A DNA stretch of 64,000 nt. Origin: Parietichytrium sp. I65-24A. Lineage: Eukaryota; Sar; Bigyra; Thraustochytrida; Thraustochytriidae. The number at the start of each line of letters is the position of its first letter. Positions within the stretch are counted from its first letter, which is position 1. Position numbers and translations under genes: made by a program. This document shows, one piece after another, positions 53,532-63,011 of the stretch. Below the pieces are notes generated by a model. It searched no databases. It was given only the letters and a program-made list of their open reading frames with translations, and was not told the DNA's origin. The stretch lies in assembly GCA_012862575.1 (NCBI GenBank), contig BLSF01000061.1, forward strand, positions 62,001 to 126,000. The letters are read 5' to 3'.

Positions 53532-55181
53532 TCACCAATCAAAGTTTGGTGACGCTGGTATATATGAAACATCGTCGTCCGTTGCCAACGTCTGATTTAC
53601 CACTACTGCTTCTTCTTCTTCTTCCTCAAAATACATTGGAGGCGATGATGTCATTGGAGGTGACAACAAGCACGTCTCCTTTTGCTCTTCTTCTAAACGA
53701 CGTTGCTTGTTGATTGAAAACTCACAAAACTCGCTGCCAACATGCGGCCGCTTGCCAGTAATGATGCAACTACTTGGGTCGCGCAAGTGATCGACGGTCC
53801 CGGCCTCTGCGATTTTCACAAACGAGCCGAACGCTCGTTCAAACGTGCAGGCAAGTAGTGGCGTGTCATTTAAATCACAACCGAAAAAGGTGTTGGGTAG
53901 GACTTTTTCGCCGTTGGTGGTCATCGAATCGGCAATCAGTTCAATGTGGCGCAACGAGATATCAATGCCTTCAATTGAAATGACACGTTGCAATTCTTCG
54001 ACAATGTAGTTCCGCGCGGCCTCAATTCCAAAAATTTTATGGATAAAATGCACATTTGTTGAACGCAAATTTTTCAAATTAGTTGAATCAAGTTGCTCGA
54101 TGATCTGGTGATCGGGGACAAACTTGCTGTCAAAGAGCAACACATCCTCTTCATAGTCCACGACGCCCTGAATCCCTGAGACGCAAGTATCCATGACCGG
54201 CCGAACGATGTACTGTCCGACGAGTAGATTGATGCGATTCATTGGTTGTTGAGGACTCTTTGTGTTTGTTGTTTTTGAAGGATTGTTGTACTGAAAGGTT
54301 ACGTCGATTGTATTGCTGTACAGATGTCTGTCTACCGACTCGACTAGAATAGGAGTTGTTTTTCCGTTTTTCTTTTTGCTGCTGCTTCCTTTTGGTATCA
54401 AGCGTTGTTTGATCAAATGTACCAAGTCTTCTTGGGTAGTATGTGATGATTCTTCATCGCCGAATTCGAACCGCACTTTATAAGGCGGTCCCTGGAAATC
54501 ACACGAGACCTTTTGTACAGAATCACGCAAGAATTCTCGCAAGTATTGTTTCGCGTTTGGAACAGGGAAGATTGAATTGACTTTCAAAGTATGCATGGCT
54601 TTCAGTATTTCCTTAATGCGATTGAATCCAATGGCCGCAGACTTTTTAGCGCCGGCGAGGTGAAATGTGTTCAGGCAAGATTGTGTGAATCGCTCAGACA
54701 GTGACTGTGCTGCAATAATTCCAACGGCATCACCAGGAGTGATTTTCGACGCGGTGACTTTCTCGCATATCCTACGTACCAGGGAATCGGTGAACATAGA
54801 ATCTGTTCTCTGTGTGCAGGTTAACAAGACATGGTGTAGTATTACTGGCGGCCATTCATCTCGAATAGCATGAACTGTAATAACATGAACAAATTCCGAT
54901 AATGTAAGATCACTATGAACTTCGTCTGTCCTGAAGCATTCTTCAATGAATAGCTTTTTACTCGTTACGTGGGGAATATTTGGTGGAATAAGCCCTTGTG
55001 GTAAGTTTAGAAGAGTCACAGATGTACTCTCGAGACGGCCAGAGGAAAGAATCCTGTTTTTCGCGTACCATTCTAATAATAGTTTGTACCAAAGTTCGAT
55101 TTGCTGATTCATTGGACATGCTGAGTTCGAACTTTTAAACAAAAAGGAACCTAATCTATAATTGTTTTCTTTGAAAAGCAT
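53532..55181 (-). CDS. RNA polymerase II largest-subunit C-terminal part (split RPB1)
   Basis: This 549-residue protein corresponds to the C-terminal third of RPB1/beta-prime. It contains PGDAVGIIAAQSLSERFTQ and CLNTFHLAG, the conserved region G with the trigger loop (residues 149-177), then IKEILKAM and downstream cleft/clamp-related segments, ending in an acidic and Pro-rich tail without heptad repeats. The active-site NADFDGD region and the bridge helix are absent, so the largest subunit is split, as in archaeal RpoA1/A2, with the other half outside the window. Trigger-loop residues Leu, Asn and His are kept while the Gln-Met-Thr context is Gln-Ser-Cys. The longest start (55181) overlaps the upstream gene by 31 nt; Met at 55112 is an alternative. 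Confidence 0.88.
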   Translation of the reverse strand: MLFKENNYRLGSFLFKSSNSACPMNQQIELWYKLLLEWYAKNRILSSGRLESTSVTLLNLPQGLIPPNIPHVTSKKLFIEECFRTDEVHSDLTLSEFVHVITVHAIRDEWPPVILHHVLLTCTQRTDSMFTDSLVRRICEKVTASKITPGDAVGIIAAQSLSERFTQSCLNTFHLAGAKKSAAIGFNRIKEILKAMHTLKVNSIFPVPNAKQYLREFLRDSVQKVSCDFQGPPYKVRFEFGDEESSHTTQEDLVHLIKQRLIPKGSSSKKKNGKTTPILVESVDRHLYSNTIDVTFQYNNPSKTTNTKSPQQPMNRINLLVGQYIVRPVMDTCVSGIQGVVDYEEDVLLFDSKFVPDHQIIEQLDSTNLKNLRSTNVHFIHKIFGIEAARNYIVEELQRVISIEGIDISLRHIELIADSMTTNGEKVLPNTFFGCDLNDTPLLACTFERAFGSFVKIAEAGTVDHLRDPSSCIITGKRPHVGSEFCEFSINKQRRLEEEQKETCLLSPPMTSSPPMYFEEEEEEAVVVNQTLATDDDVSYIPASPNFDW

Positions 55182-55525
55182 TTCTCGCAGACGAGCTCAA
55201 ATTTGCCCGTTTGACAATCAACCTTTTGTACAAAAGTTTTGCATTTCCGAATGTGGCATTGCTTCGGCATCTTGCATTCGACACAGACGGGAACGACTTG
55301 ATGATAGCTCTCGTTTACATGGAACTTTTCGCAAGGAACGAAGAAACAGCGAGGTCCGATGTAGATGCTGTGTCGGTTGAGGAACTCGTCTCTCACCGGA
55401 CAGGCAGGAATGCACTTACTCTCATCCCATACTTCACCGCAATGAACACAAACTCTGACCACCCCATTACCGTCAGCTGTAACTTGGACGTTGAATTCTA
55501 AGCGAAGCAAACAACATTTGCACAT
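55151..55525 (-). CDS. Cys-rich zinc-ribbon protein
   Basis: This 124-residue protein starts at ATG 55525. It has about 17 Cys, many in CxxC pairs (CKCC, VCVHC, VCVEC, VCEKC), suggesting two or three zinc ribbons. It overlaps the RPB1 piece by 31 nt on the same strand, so the two are probably co-expressed. That points to a transcription-related role, for example a small polymerase subunit or a late factor. No specific family can be named. Confidence 0.65.
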   Translation of the reverse strand: MCKCCLLRLEFNVQVTADGNGVVRVCVHCGEVWDESKCIPACPVRDEFLNRHSIYIGPRCFFVPCEKFHVNESYHQVVPVCVECKMPKQCHIRKCKTFVQKVDCQTGKFELVCEKCFSKKTIID

Positions 55526-55588
55526 TTCTCTTTGTTTTTTAACCCGTTTTCTGAAATCACTAGTGTATACATAGTTGCACGTGAGTGC

Positions 55589-56026
55589 ATGGTAGTAGCA
55601 ATGAAGGTGTCGATTCAAGATTTATTGCGTGTAAAGTTCCCGGAATCTTCATTGAGATTCACTCATGTTTACTCTGACTCGCTGGTTTATGAATGTGTGT
55701 TGACTGGCTACGAAGGCGATCTGGTACCACTCGTGGAGATTCTAAACAGAGAAGGAATTACTCTGAAGCTGATCCGTGGGCGTCTTGTCTTGTCCCGCTC
55801 ATCGAGAAAAACATATTTTAGGTTATTTGTCTGGATACTAGTACTTTCTATGATAGTTATATGTGTTTCTACGCTTTGGTTATTGTTGTCTGAACCGTCC
55901 CCCACTTTAACAATACAACCGGCGGCGAAAACACAAGCGCCGCCAGAATTGTTGGAAACTGTTTATAGATGGAAGAATAGTTTATTCTCGGGTAGTAAAT
56001 GTCACAAGAGTGCAGTTTTGTTTTAA
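55589..56026 (+). CDS. Single-pass membrane protein
   Basis: This 145-residue protein has a soluble N-terminal domain (about residues 1-75), one transmembrane helix (about 79-101) and a Pro/Thr-rich segment. ATG 55589 or 55601 are both possible. Its end overlaps the following gene by 28 nt. It is divergent from the zinc-ribbon gene. No family is recognised. Confidence 0.5.
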   Translation: MVVAMKVSIQDLLRVKFPESSLRFTHVYSDSLVYECVLTGYEGDLVPLVEILNREGITLKLIRGRLVLSRSSRKTYFRLFVWILVLSMIVICVSTLWLLLSEPSPTLTIQPAAKTQAPPELLETVYRWKNSLFSGSKCHKSAVLF

Positions 56027-56490
56027 AGCGACTCTTAGAACTTGCAAATGACCCTTCTCCTGTCTCACAAAACAGGAAGAGAACTCGAGACACTGAAATT
56101 GAGAATGTTTTTGAAAAATTTGTGAGAATTTCAATAAAAAAGAACCCTCGATTTAAGGAGATACTCGAGATCATCGCTTCTAGTGAAAAGCGCACTGGCC
56201 TCTATTTGACCCTCTCGGAAGTCACGATGAGAGTTGTGAGTCTACAAATAGATCCTGAACGAATAAATAGCTGCTTCCACACAATTGAAAAGCTTAGTAA
56301 CGGATTAGACCAGATTGCGCGCGTTTTCCGTGAACTAGATAAGATGGTGATGAATGAGGATCTAGCGAGCTTCGAACATCTTCTTCTTGGCGTTGTTCAC
56401 GCAGAACTAGTTGGGGTTGATGTTTGTCTCAGAAATATCAGCACATTCAAAGTAATACTGAGTGATGGAAAGAACAATAGTCCAGAGTGA
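55999..56490 (+). CDS. Unknown helical 163-residue protein
   Basis: An all-helical, charged, soluble protein with a basic patch (NRKRTRDTE) near residue 27. It has no membrane span or motif. The 28-nt overlap with the preceding gene suggests co-transcription. Confidence 0.55.
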   Translation: MSQECSFVLKRLLELANDPSPVSQNRKRTRDTEIENVFEKFVRISIKKNPRFKEILEIIASSEKRTGLYLTLSEVTMRVVSLQIDPERINSCFHTIEKLSNGLDQIARVFRELDKMVMNEDLASFEHLLLGVVHAELVGVDVCLRNISTFKVILSDGKNNSPE

Positions 56491-56851
56491 GGATAGGAAG
56501 AAGGAAATTTTTCAGGAGAAAGAAGAAGGAGGTCAGCTGCGCGGTCGATTAGAGTTCAAGAAACTCAACCGTCCCATGTTTTTCTTTTCTAGTGAGAAGA
56601 GAGATCTTATACAAGTGTATCTCACTCTTACCTAAAAGGGGGTGTCAATCTATCATACGACTTTATCTGCGGTCTACTAAGTATATCTACCATTTATTTA
56701 AGTTTTTGTTACAGATTCTACTCAAATTAGATATGTAGCGATAGCACTGCTTACATTTTGCTTTGTGTGACATGAAGTTGGGGAGCTTTCGGTTTCAAGC
56801 AGACCCCAAACACAGAGTGTACTCGGGACACAGCAAACGAGCGCGTGACTG
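56491..56851. other. Spacer with no recognised feature
   Basis: No open frame of note, promoter or repeat was recognised until the tandem units at 56852. Confidence 0.5.
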
Positions 56852-56947
56852 GACGAACAGGCTGGAGTTACTACGTGTAACTTGACGAACGGAGGCTGGA
56901 GTTACTACGTGTAACTTGACGAACGGAGGCTGGAGTTACTGCTGCGC
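56852..56947. repeat. Three tandem 30-34-bp units before a small gene
   Basis: Units GACGAAC(GG)AGGCTGGAGTTACT start at 56852, 56884 and 56918. The last is truncated three bases before the start codon at 56951. They replace the usual TATATAC element, so they may be the promoter or operator of this gene. Confidence 0.8.
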
Positions 56948-56950
56948 ACA

Positions 56951-57139
56951 ATGTCAGAGCAGAGAAAGTTTGCAATTGAGTGTCCTCCACGGGCGGAGGT
57001 CCCAGTGTCAACATCGTTTTCAATTTCATTTGACTTTGAAGACGTAGATTTCAACCAAGTTAAGTGTGCACCCATCAAACCAGGATCTGTGATCTATAGT
57101 GACTCTCAAATGAATAGTCTTGTAAATCCGACAAAGTAA
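56951..57139 (+). CDS. Small acidic 62-residue protein
   Basis: ATG 56951 to TAA, compact and soluble, with no Cys cluster and no membrane span. It lies 40 bases before the SNF2 helicase gene, whose TATATAC element overlaps its stop region. No family is recognised. Confidence 0.45.
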   Translation: MSEQRKFAIECPPRAEVPVSTSFSISFDFEDVDFNQVKCAPIKPGSVIYSDSQMNSLVNPTK

Positions 57140-57150
57140 TTATATACATA
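57137..57150 (+). promoter_or_regulatory. TATATAC element for the SNF2 helicase
   Basis: TAATTATATACATA lies 29-42 nt before ATG 57179 and supports that start over an upstream TTG. Confidence 0.45.
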
Positions 57151-57178
57151 GCCATTGATCTCCTCCAGTTTTCAAAGA

Positions 57179-58666
57179 ATGTCTATTGCAAGCCGCGTGA
57201 ACACCCTCTGTTCGATTCTTGAGAGGAAGGAACTCGAGTCAGGTACCTCCACTGTCTCATCCCCTGTCGCACTACAAGAATATTTATTAGACTATCAACT
57301 AGAAGGGGTTAGAAAGATGGTGAGGAGTCGACGTTTGTTCAACCTGGATAGTATGGGTTTAGGCAAAAGTCTACAAAGTATTGCTGCTCTGTTGACTCTG
57401 AGAGGGAGAAATAATCTGATTTTATGCCCAGGTTATTTGGTGCAAAATTGGTTGAATGAACTCTCGATTTGGTTGCCACGTTGCAAGAACGTTGAGGTTG
57501 GGCTTGAAATCATCAAGTGTACGAAGGATGGACTGAACCACTTCATTCCAAAAGAAGCAGAGGCGGGAGAAGAAAGTGGACGAATCCGAACTCTTCTATG
57601 CTCGTACGATCTTCTAGTTCAAATATTAAAACGCGTACCTACCCCCCTCTTATTTGATACGCTTATCTGCGACGAGAGTCAATATCTAAAGAATCGTCTA
57701 ACTAAACGTTACAGGGCGGTACGTAAGATGGTGAATAGCAAAAACACTAGTGTTTTCCTCCTCACAGGAACTCCCTTGTCAAACGCGACACGCGAATTAT
57801 ACAGTCAACTTACACTGTTGTATCCTCGACTGTTTCAAGGTGATTACTATACCTTCGCTGATCGGTATTGTGATGGTAAGGTAAACCGATTCGGGCACTA
57901 TATTGACAGGGGCGCATCACATACTGCAGAGTTGTCTAGATTAGTTTCGGCAGTCAGTATTAGGCGAACACCTAACGATGTCCTTGACACTTTACCAGAC
58001 GTGCAGAGTGATGTGAAGTTTCTTGTTGCTGGAGATGATATCAGCTGCAAACGAATTGGAGCAATTCAACGGAAGTGGAAGAGATTCAAAACACTGATCC
58101 AAGAGGAGTCTTTGCTAGAGAAAAATAAGGACCGTGAAGTCCCCTCAAAAACAGACCATATTAAAAAACTGGTCTCGGAGATGTTTTTGGCCACCTGTCA
58201 AGCAAAACTCCGTCCAGTCGGTAAATACATGGAAACTTATGTAACTTCTTGTGAATCCGAGGAGAAAGTTGTCATTTTTTGTAAATATATTTCAATGGTG
58301 GACCATTTATCGGATGTAATGTTGCGAATAGACAAGCCATGTATCGTTGTAACAGGGGAAACCTCGATGAGAGAACGAAAGGAGAAGATTGGTACTTTTC
58401 TAGGTTCTTCAACGGTAAATGTGGCTATCTTGACCCTAGGGAGCTGCTCGACGGGGTTGAATTTAGTGCCAGTATCGAGAATGGTGTTTGCCGAGCTGGA
58501 CTTTGATCCAGCCATTTTACTTCAGGCAGCCGCCAGAATAAACCGCGTCAAAGGATCCTCATCCAAGCTGATGTACGAGTATTTGCTACTGAACGAAAGT
58601 ATCGACACTTACGTTTACCAGAAGCTACAGACTAAACTTCAAGCGTGTCGTCAAATTTTGGGTTGA
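57179..58666 (+). CDS. SNF2-family DNA translocase
   Basis: This 495-residue protein has a complete helicase superfamily 2 core: Walker A MGLGKS (Lys63), ILCPGYLVQNW (Ia), DESQ (II), LLTGTPLSN (III), a second RecA domain with VVIFCKY, and motif VI LQAAARINRVK. It is minimal, with no bromo-, chromo- or HARP-type domains, close in size to the SMARCAL1-like and viral SNF2 proteins. The Glu that usually precedes Met in motif I is Ser here (LDSMGLGKS). Translocation along DNA to remodel nucleosomes or forks is expected and fits a virus with its own histone. Confidence 0.92.
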   Translation: MSIASRVNTLCSILERKELESGTSTVSSPVALQEYLLDYQLEGVRKMVRSRRLFNLDSMGLGKSLQSIAALLTLRGRNNLILCPGYLVQNWLNELSIWLPRCKNVEVGLEIIKCTKDGLNHFIPKEAEAGEESGRIRTLLCSYDLLVQILKRVPTPLLFDTLICDESQYLKNRLTKRYRAVRKMVNSKNTSVFLLTGTPLSNATRELYSQLTLLYPRLFQGDYYTFADRYCDGKVNRFGHYIDRGASHTAELSRLVSAVSIRRTPNDVLDTLPDVQSDVKFLVAGDDISCKRIGAIQRKWKRFKTLIQEESLLEKNKDREVPSKTDHIKKLVSEMFLATCQAKLRPVGKYMETYVTSCESEEKVVIFCKYISMVDHLSDVMLRIDKPCIVVTGETSMRERKEKIGTFLGSSTVNVAILTLGSCSTGLNLVPVSRMVFAELDFDPAILLQAAARINRVKGSSSKLMYEYLLLNESIDTYVYQKLQTKLQACRQILG

Positions 58667-59171
58667 AGCGATGAGACAAAATCTCCATCCCACCCATAGG
58701 AGTGTATGTAATTACCTAAGAACATGACTCCACGACTCCGTACCACCCGAATTATCGTACAATTTATTTGTACAGTAAATCACCTTATAGAAAAGTGTAG
58801 CAACTACAAATAATAATTGAAACTCAATAGTTATGCCCAAACCTAGCTTGTCAGTTAAAAAAAGTCCAATGATCCATCTCAGTATAACTACTATTGTTTT
58901 GCCACATGGTAGTCTCTCGGTAGATCCGCTTAATAGAATGCTTGATGAATGTTCTTTAGTTCTTCCTTTTACTAATTCGCGATCAATGAACTCTTCTTGA
59001 GAGCCCAGAGAAGGTTTTTTTGTTCTTGGACCATAGCACTTGAGTTATAAAATACGATTTATAAATTTGTAAATATGTTTTATATATTTGATTTTTGGGT
59101 TCTTGTGTTTACTCCAAAAATTGAATTCGCAACTGCGTTCGCGAAAGAAAAAAGAGAGAATATTTTGTCGC
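58667..59171. other. A/T-rich spacer with no recognised feature
   Basis: No gene, strong hairpin or repeat was recognised. Confidence 0.5.
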
Positions 59172-59978
59172 TCATCCCGATCGTTTCTGGAGCGCAGAGG
59201 CTGGTACTTCTTCAGATTCGACTGGCTGTGCAGCTGCCGCTTTCGTGGAGGCAATGACCTCTTTCAAAAACTCCAGAACGTCTCCATCCATTTTTTCATT
59301 TGTTTCCATCTTTTCAAGGACCGCGTTCACCGCTTTGCTTTGAAGATCAAACTTGGTTTTCTCCAGATCAAACTCATCGCGTCGGAGTTTTCGATCCTCA
59401 TCTGCCTGCTCCTTTGCTTGCCTGTCTTGCTCACGTCGGAGTTTTCGATCCTCATCTGCCTGCTCGCGTCGGAATTTTCGATCCTCATCCGCTTGCTCCT
59501 TTGCTTGCCTTCGGTCGGCATCTGCCTGCTCAGATAGTTGTCTCAGCTGAGCAGTTGTGAGCTTCTTCTCTATCATTTTCCCATAAACAAAGACAACGAT
59601 GTAAATCACACCTGAGAACACGACCACGATGATCACCGTTTTGGTATAGGTGTCGCTGTTGTCTACTGGCTCAGCCTGGAAAATTTCACAGGTTTCAGTG
59701 TCGTTACGCCTGTTGAACGTCACGTTGTACTCGCCGTAGCCGCGGTTGTTCAAGAGCTTGGACACTTCAAGTCCACTCATAAGTGATCGGAGATTGGTGC
59801 CATTATCCGACATGAGGCTGTTGCACTGAAAGAGGAAGAGCTCCGCAAAGTCGCTGGAAGCCGTAGGAGCCGGGCAGGTGGCAGCAGCAACGGCAACTTG
59901 CTCGAGTCGCTCCTGTTCGGCGACAGCAGCAACCACCTGGCACACTTGTTTGGCCCAGTCACACTCGCGCGGTTGCAT
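59172..59978 (-). CDS. Membrane protein with a repeated coiled-coil tail
   Basis: This 268-residue protein starts at ATG 59978. An N-terminal domain of about 115 residues has several Cys and N-glycosylation sequons. It is followed by one transmembrane helix (about residues 116-138) and a long charged helix made of EQADEDRKLRR-type 11-residue repeats (about residues 155-210), then an Ala-rich end. The repeat is mirrored in the DNA at 59390-59500. Topology suggests a surface domain outside and a coiled-coil stalk inside. No family is recognised. Confidence 0.6.
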   Translation of the reverse strand: MQPRECDWAKQVCQVVAAVAEQERLEQVAVAAATCPAPTASSDFAELFLFQCNSLMSDNGTNLRSLMSGLEVSKLLNNRGYGEYNVTFNRRNDTETCEIFQAEPVDNSDTYTKTVIIVVVFSGVIYIVVFVYGKMIEKKLTTAQLRQLSEQADADRRQAKEQADEDRKFRREQADEDRKLRREQDRQAKEQADEDRKLRRDEFDLEKTKFDLQSKAVNAVLEKMETNEKMDGDVLEFLKEVIASTKAAAAQPVESEEVPASALQKRSG

Positions 59979-60324
59979 GTCCTTCTGTTCTGGTCTGGTC
60001 ACTCGCTTTGCACTTTGGCACGCCTGCACGCTTTTGGTTTTTTGTGTCTCTCATGAGTGTGTGACCAGACAGCTGTGAGTAGTGAGTGTTAGTTATCATA
60101 CTGGGGTGTGCGCATGCGCGTGCGCGAAAGCGGTGTGTAAATAGACAAAACGTTAACTATACTAGGGTTATTGTGTTCATGAAGAATTCTTTTATTCATG
60201 AAGAATTCTCTTGTACTCTAGTCTCCACAGAACGCTTAAGTTCTTGGGTTCTTTGGTTCCTAAGATACATAGTTCAAATTATAGTTTGAAATATGATTTG
60301 TAATTTTGATTTATTTATTTTAAT
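59979..60324. other. Spacer with a small direct repeat
   Basis: It contains a duplicated TCATGAAGAATTCT at 60178-60209. No gene is supported. Confidence 0.5.
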
Positions 60325-62913
60325 TTAATTCCCAGTGGTTGCTTTCGAGCCTTGCAACTCTCGTAGTGGGGCGAATTTGATTGCGACATGGGTGTCAGCA
60401 CAACCGTTGTATGTGTACGGTCCGAGGTGGCCTTCGTTTGTGATCATCTCCTTAAAGTCTACACCGTATTCAGTGTGTCCAGCATAGCAAATTGTGTTTG
60501 TGAGAGGCGTCATGCGATCGTAATCTCCTGGGTGGAGTGGTTGCTGGATTTTCATTGGAGAAATGTTCAACAGACGGTAGTAGTAGTTCCTTGTAGGGAA
60601 GAAGTACTCTTGGCCGTTTTCTGGACGCATTTGCTCATGATGTCCCCTAATGTCGATTCGAGTGATGCCAGACATGTCGGTGCCACAAGGGACCATGTAG
60701 CACAGTATAGAATTCTTATTCCTGCCACTATGGTGCCCAGTCCGCCTCAAGTTGTCAATGTCGTTCTGATTCATGAAAGACAGGTCGCGTCCACCGATAT
60801 AGTCCTGGATGAAAATTCCTTCGGCGTTGTAGATATTGTCTTGATTGTGGACCATGCTTTTCATGTACAGAGTGTACTGTCCTTGGACAAGCCCTTGACT
60901 CATGTTGGTCGTCATGGCAAAGTTGTGAAACCCGGTGTAGGTACTTCCGGTGGCATGGCCGCGTTTCATCAGGTAGGCATCGGATACGATGAATTCCTGG
61001 AATGGTCGGCTAATGACAAAATCCACTGGTGACACGACGTTTGATTGGTGCATTTTGAGTAGATTTTTCATGCAAATCTTGGCCGAGAGGAATGCAAGCG
61101 CAAGGACGACTTCGGTGCTTTTACGATGGGCGATAAACTGATTCCATCGATCAACGTTTCGGTCGTTCAGAATGGTCATGTGTTGATTGGTTGGACCGAA
61201 AGAAGCTACTTGGAAAAATTCGAGGGTAGGGTCCTCTGCAAGTGCGTTTCTCATGTTTTGTAGCCAATCAAAGTTTGCGCTCGTGTACGGGATAATGCTG
61301 TTGATGCGTTGCATCAATGAGCGAACATACTTGTCAAGAGTGACGATGTTTCTTTGTCCAGCAGCAGCAACAGCAGCAGCGCCTCCACCACGACCATGGT
61401 TGTTCAAGATTTGATTGTCATAGTCATCGTCATCAGCATCTACACCATCACCAGCACCAGCATCGCCAGGGTAGAGGAACGCTTCCATCATGGCATCATC
61501 TTTCGAGGTCAATCGAAGAGCGTTTCGCATGGTGACAATGATCATCTCGACACGACTGTCTGTTAAATTCTTCTCTTGCATGTCACAAAAGTGGTTGCAG
61601 ACGGCATAGTCGACATTGGTCATATCCCCATCGGCACGGCGATGTTGTGGAAGAGGAAACTTGAACATGTCATCGCCAATTTCCCGAACTGCATGCAGTC
61701 CGGAAAGGCTTCCAGTGGCATCGTTGTTCCATCGAAAGCAGTTGCGGATGAGCTTGTCGAAGGAAAGTATTTCAATGCGGTTGGTTTTTTCGTTCATGAT
61801 TTTGATGTCTCGATTGCTGGTGCGAAAGGACGGTGACTCATAATCACTAATGCTACTATAGACTGCATCAAGATTTGTCGGGTGAAACTCACCAATAGTT
61901 CGGCGTCTGGTGAGAAGATCACTAGGCTTGTACTTGTGCTTGGAGGCAGTCTGGTACATGTCTGTGTCAACGACGGTCATTCCCATGAATTTCCGCGAAG
62001 CGATGCCATTCCTGCTTGGGATGACTTCTTCTTTACGAAGTTTGGTTGCTTCAGGACCGGCCTTGGAGTAGTCCCACTCGTCATTGTAGTTGTACTTTAT
62101 GTAACCAACCATATTTTCTGGCCAGATCCACGTGTCTGGCTCCATTGCCTCAACATTTTTCTGTTTCATGATCTTGCGCATGCGATTGTGCATGACCTCC
62201 AAGCCTCGCATGTTTGGTGTTTTATTCACAAGACCAAAAAGTTCCTTCTCAGCCTCGAGGCGTTCAACAAAGGTGTTTCGGCCAGTTGATGTATGGTCGG
62301 TGTTGAAGTTGCCTCCCATTTCGTAAGCGTGTCGGGGCTGATTCTTGTAGGCTTCGCGGATGGCGACCATGACATCGAATTCTTGCGCTTTGACGACTGC
62401 GGTTGCCATTTGGATGATTTGTAGATTCCATTTTCTGCGGCCTTCAGGTTGCAAGAAGAAGGTCAACTCTTGCATGGCGGCAATGCCCATTCGCTGCATG
62501 GTATCAGCATGTTCGTGCGTGGTACTCGACAAGAGTCGTGCCACACCCTGCTCGGCAAGATTGGAAGCAATTCCTTCATTGAAGTGGTATTCAGTCCACT
62601 TGATGACTTTGTTGCTACCTGGTGGGAGCCTGACGATGGGCAAAAGTCCTGAGACTGGATCAATGTATGGTGAGTGCGACTTTTCAGAGATCAATCCAGT
62701 GATTCGTGACGCAATCTGTGGGTAAGGGCGATTAAAGAGCGCATCGGGGAGATTGTCGTGTGTTCTGGACATGGTTTCGACGAAATTGTGGTATTCATCG
62801 ATACTCATCTTGCCAAATACTTCTTCGAGAGCATCTTTGGTGGGGGTTCCAGTCCCTCCGGTGGTCGTGCCTTGCGTTTGGATGTAGCGGTATGGATCAA
62901 CGAGTTCGGACAT
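60325..62913 (-). CDS. Candidate HK97-fold major capsid protein
   Basis: This 862-residue protein shows, in order, an N-arm, a strand-rich E-loop-like stretch (VIKWTEYHFNEG), a long spine-like helix (RKWNLQIIQMATAVVKAQE, about residues 160-185), a P-domain-like helix (MRGLEVMHNRMRKIMKQK) and a Pro/Trp block (EPDTWIWPENM). A large insert with Gly/Asp and Ala runs (about residues 480-530) could be a tower domain. This fits the HK97-fold capsid proteins of mirusviruses and herpesviruses in size and layout. It does not resemble the double jelly-roll capsid proteins of other giant viruses. Met at 62913 is preferred over 62961 because the TATATA element would overlap the latter. It is divergent from the gene at 63012. 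Confidence 0.65.
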   Translation of the reverse strand: MSELVDPYRYIQTQGTTTGGTGTPTKDALEEVFGKMSIDEYHNFVETMSRTHDNLPDALFNRPYPQIASRITGLISEKSHSPYIDPVSGLLPIVRLPPGSNKVIKWTEYHFNEGIASNLAEQGVARLLSSTTHEHADTMQRMGIAAMQELTFFLQPEGRRKWNLQIIQMATAVVKAQEFDVMVAIREAYKNQPRHAYEMGGNFNTDHTSTGRNTFVERLEAEKELFGLVNKTPNMRGLEVMHNRMRKIMKQKNVEAMEPDTWIWPENMVGYIKYNYNDEWDYSKAGPEATKLRKEEVIPSRNGIASRKFMGMTVVDTDMYQTASKHKYKPSDLLTRRRTIGEFHPTNLDAVYSSISDYESPSFRTSNRDIKIMNEKTNRIEILSFDKLIRNCFRWNNDATGSLSGLHAVREIGDDMFKFPLPQHRRADGDMTNVDYAVCNHFCDMQEKNLTDSRVEMIIVTMRNALRLTSKDDAMMEAFLYPGDAGAGDGVDADDDDYDNQILNNHGRGGGAAAVAAAGQRNIVTLDKYVRSLMQRINSIIPYTSANFDWLQNMRNALAEDPTLEFFQVASFGPTNQHMTILNDRNVDRWNQFIAHRKSTEVVLALAFLSAKICMKNLLKMHQSNVVSPVDFVISRPFQEFIVSDAYLMKRGHATGSTYTGFHNFAMTTNMSQGLVQGQYTLYMKSMVHNQDNIYNAEGIFIQDYIGGRDLSFMNQNDIDNLRRTGHHSGRNKNSILCYMVPCGTDMSGITRIDIRGHHEQMRPENGQEYFFPTRNYYYRLLNISPMKIQQPLHPGDYDRMTPLTNTICYAGHTEYGVDFKEMITNEGHLGPYTYNGCADTHVAIKFAPLRELQGSKATTGN

Positions 62914-62956
62914 CTTTGGGGTTTTCGGTGCCTGTTGAGTGATGAAACCAATGGTG

Positions 62957-62968
62957 TACATATATATG
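62957..62968. promoter_or_regulatory. TATATA element between the capsid gene and its divergent neighbour
   Basis: TACATATATATG lies 44-55 nt from both the capsid ATG (62913) and the plus-strand ATG (63012). Confidence 0.5.
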
Positions 62969-63011
62969 TAATGCCTTTTTTTGAGTAAAGAAGAAAAAGT
63001 TAGTTAGTTAG

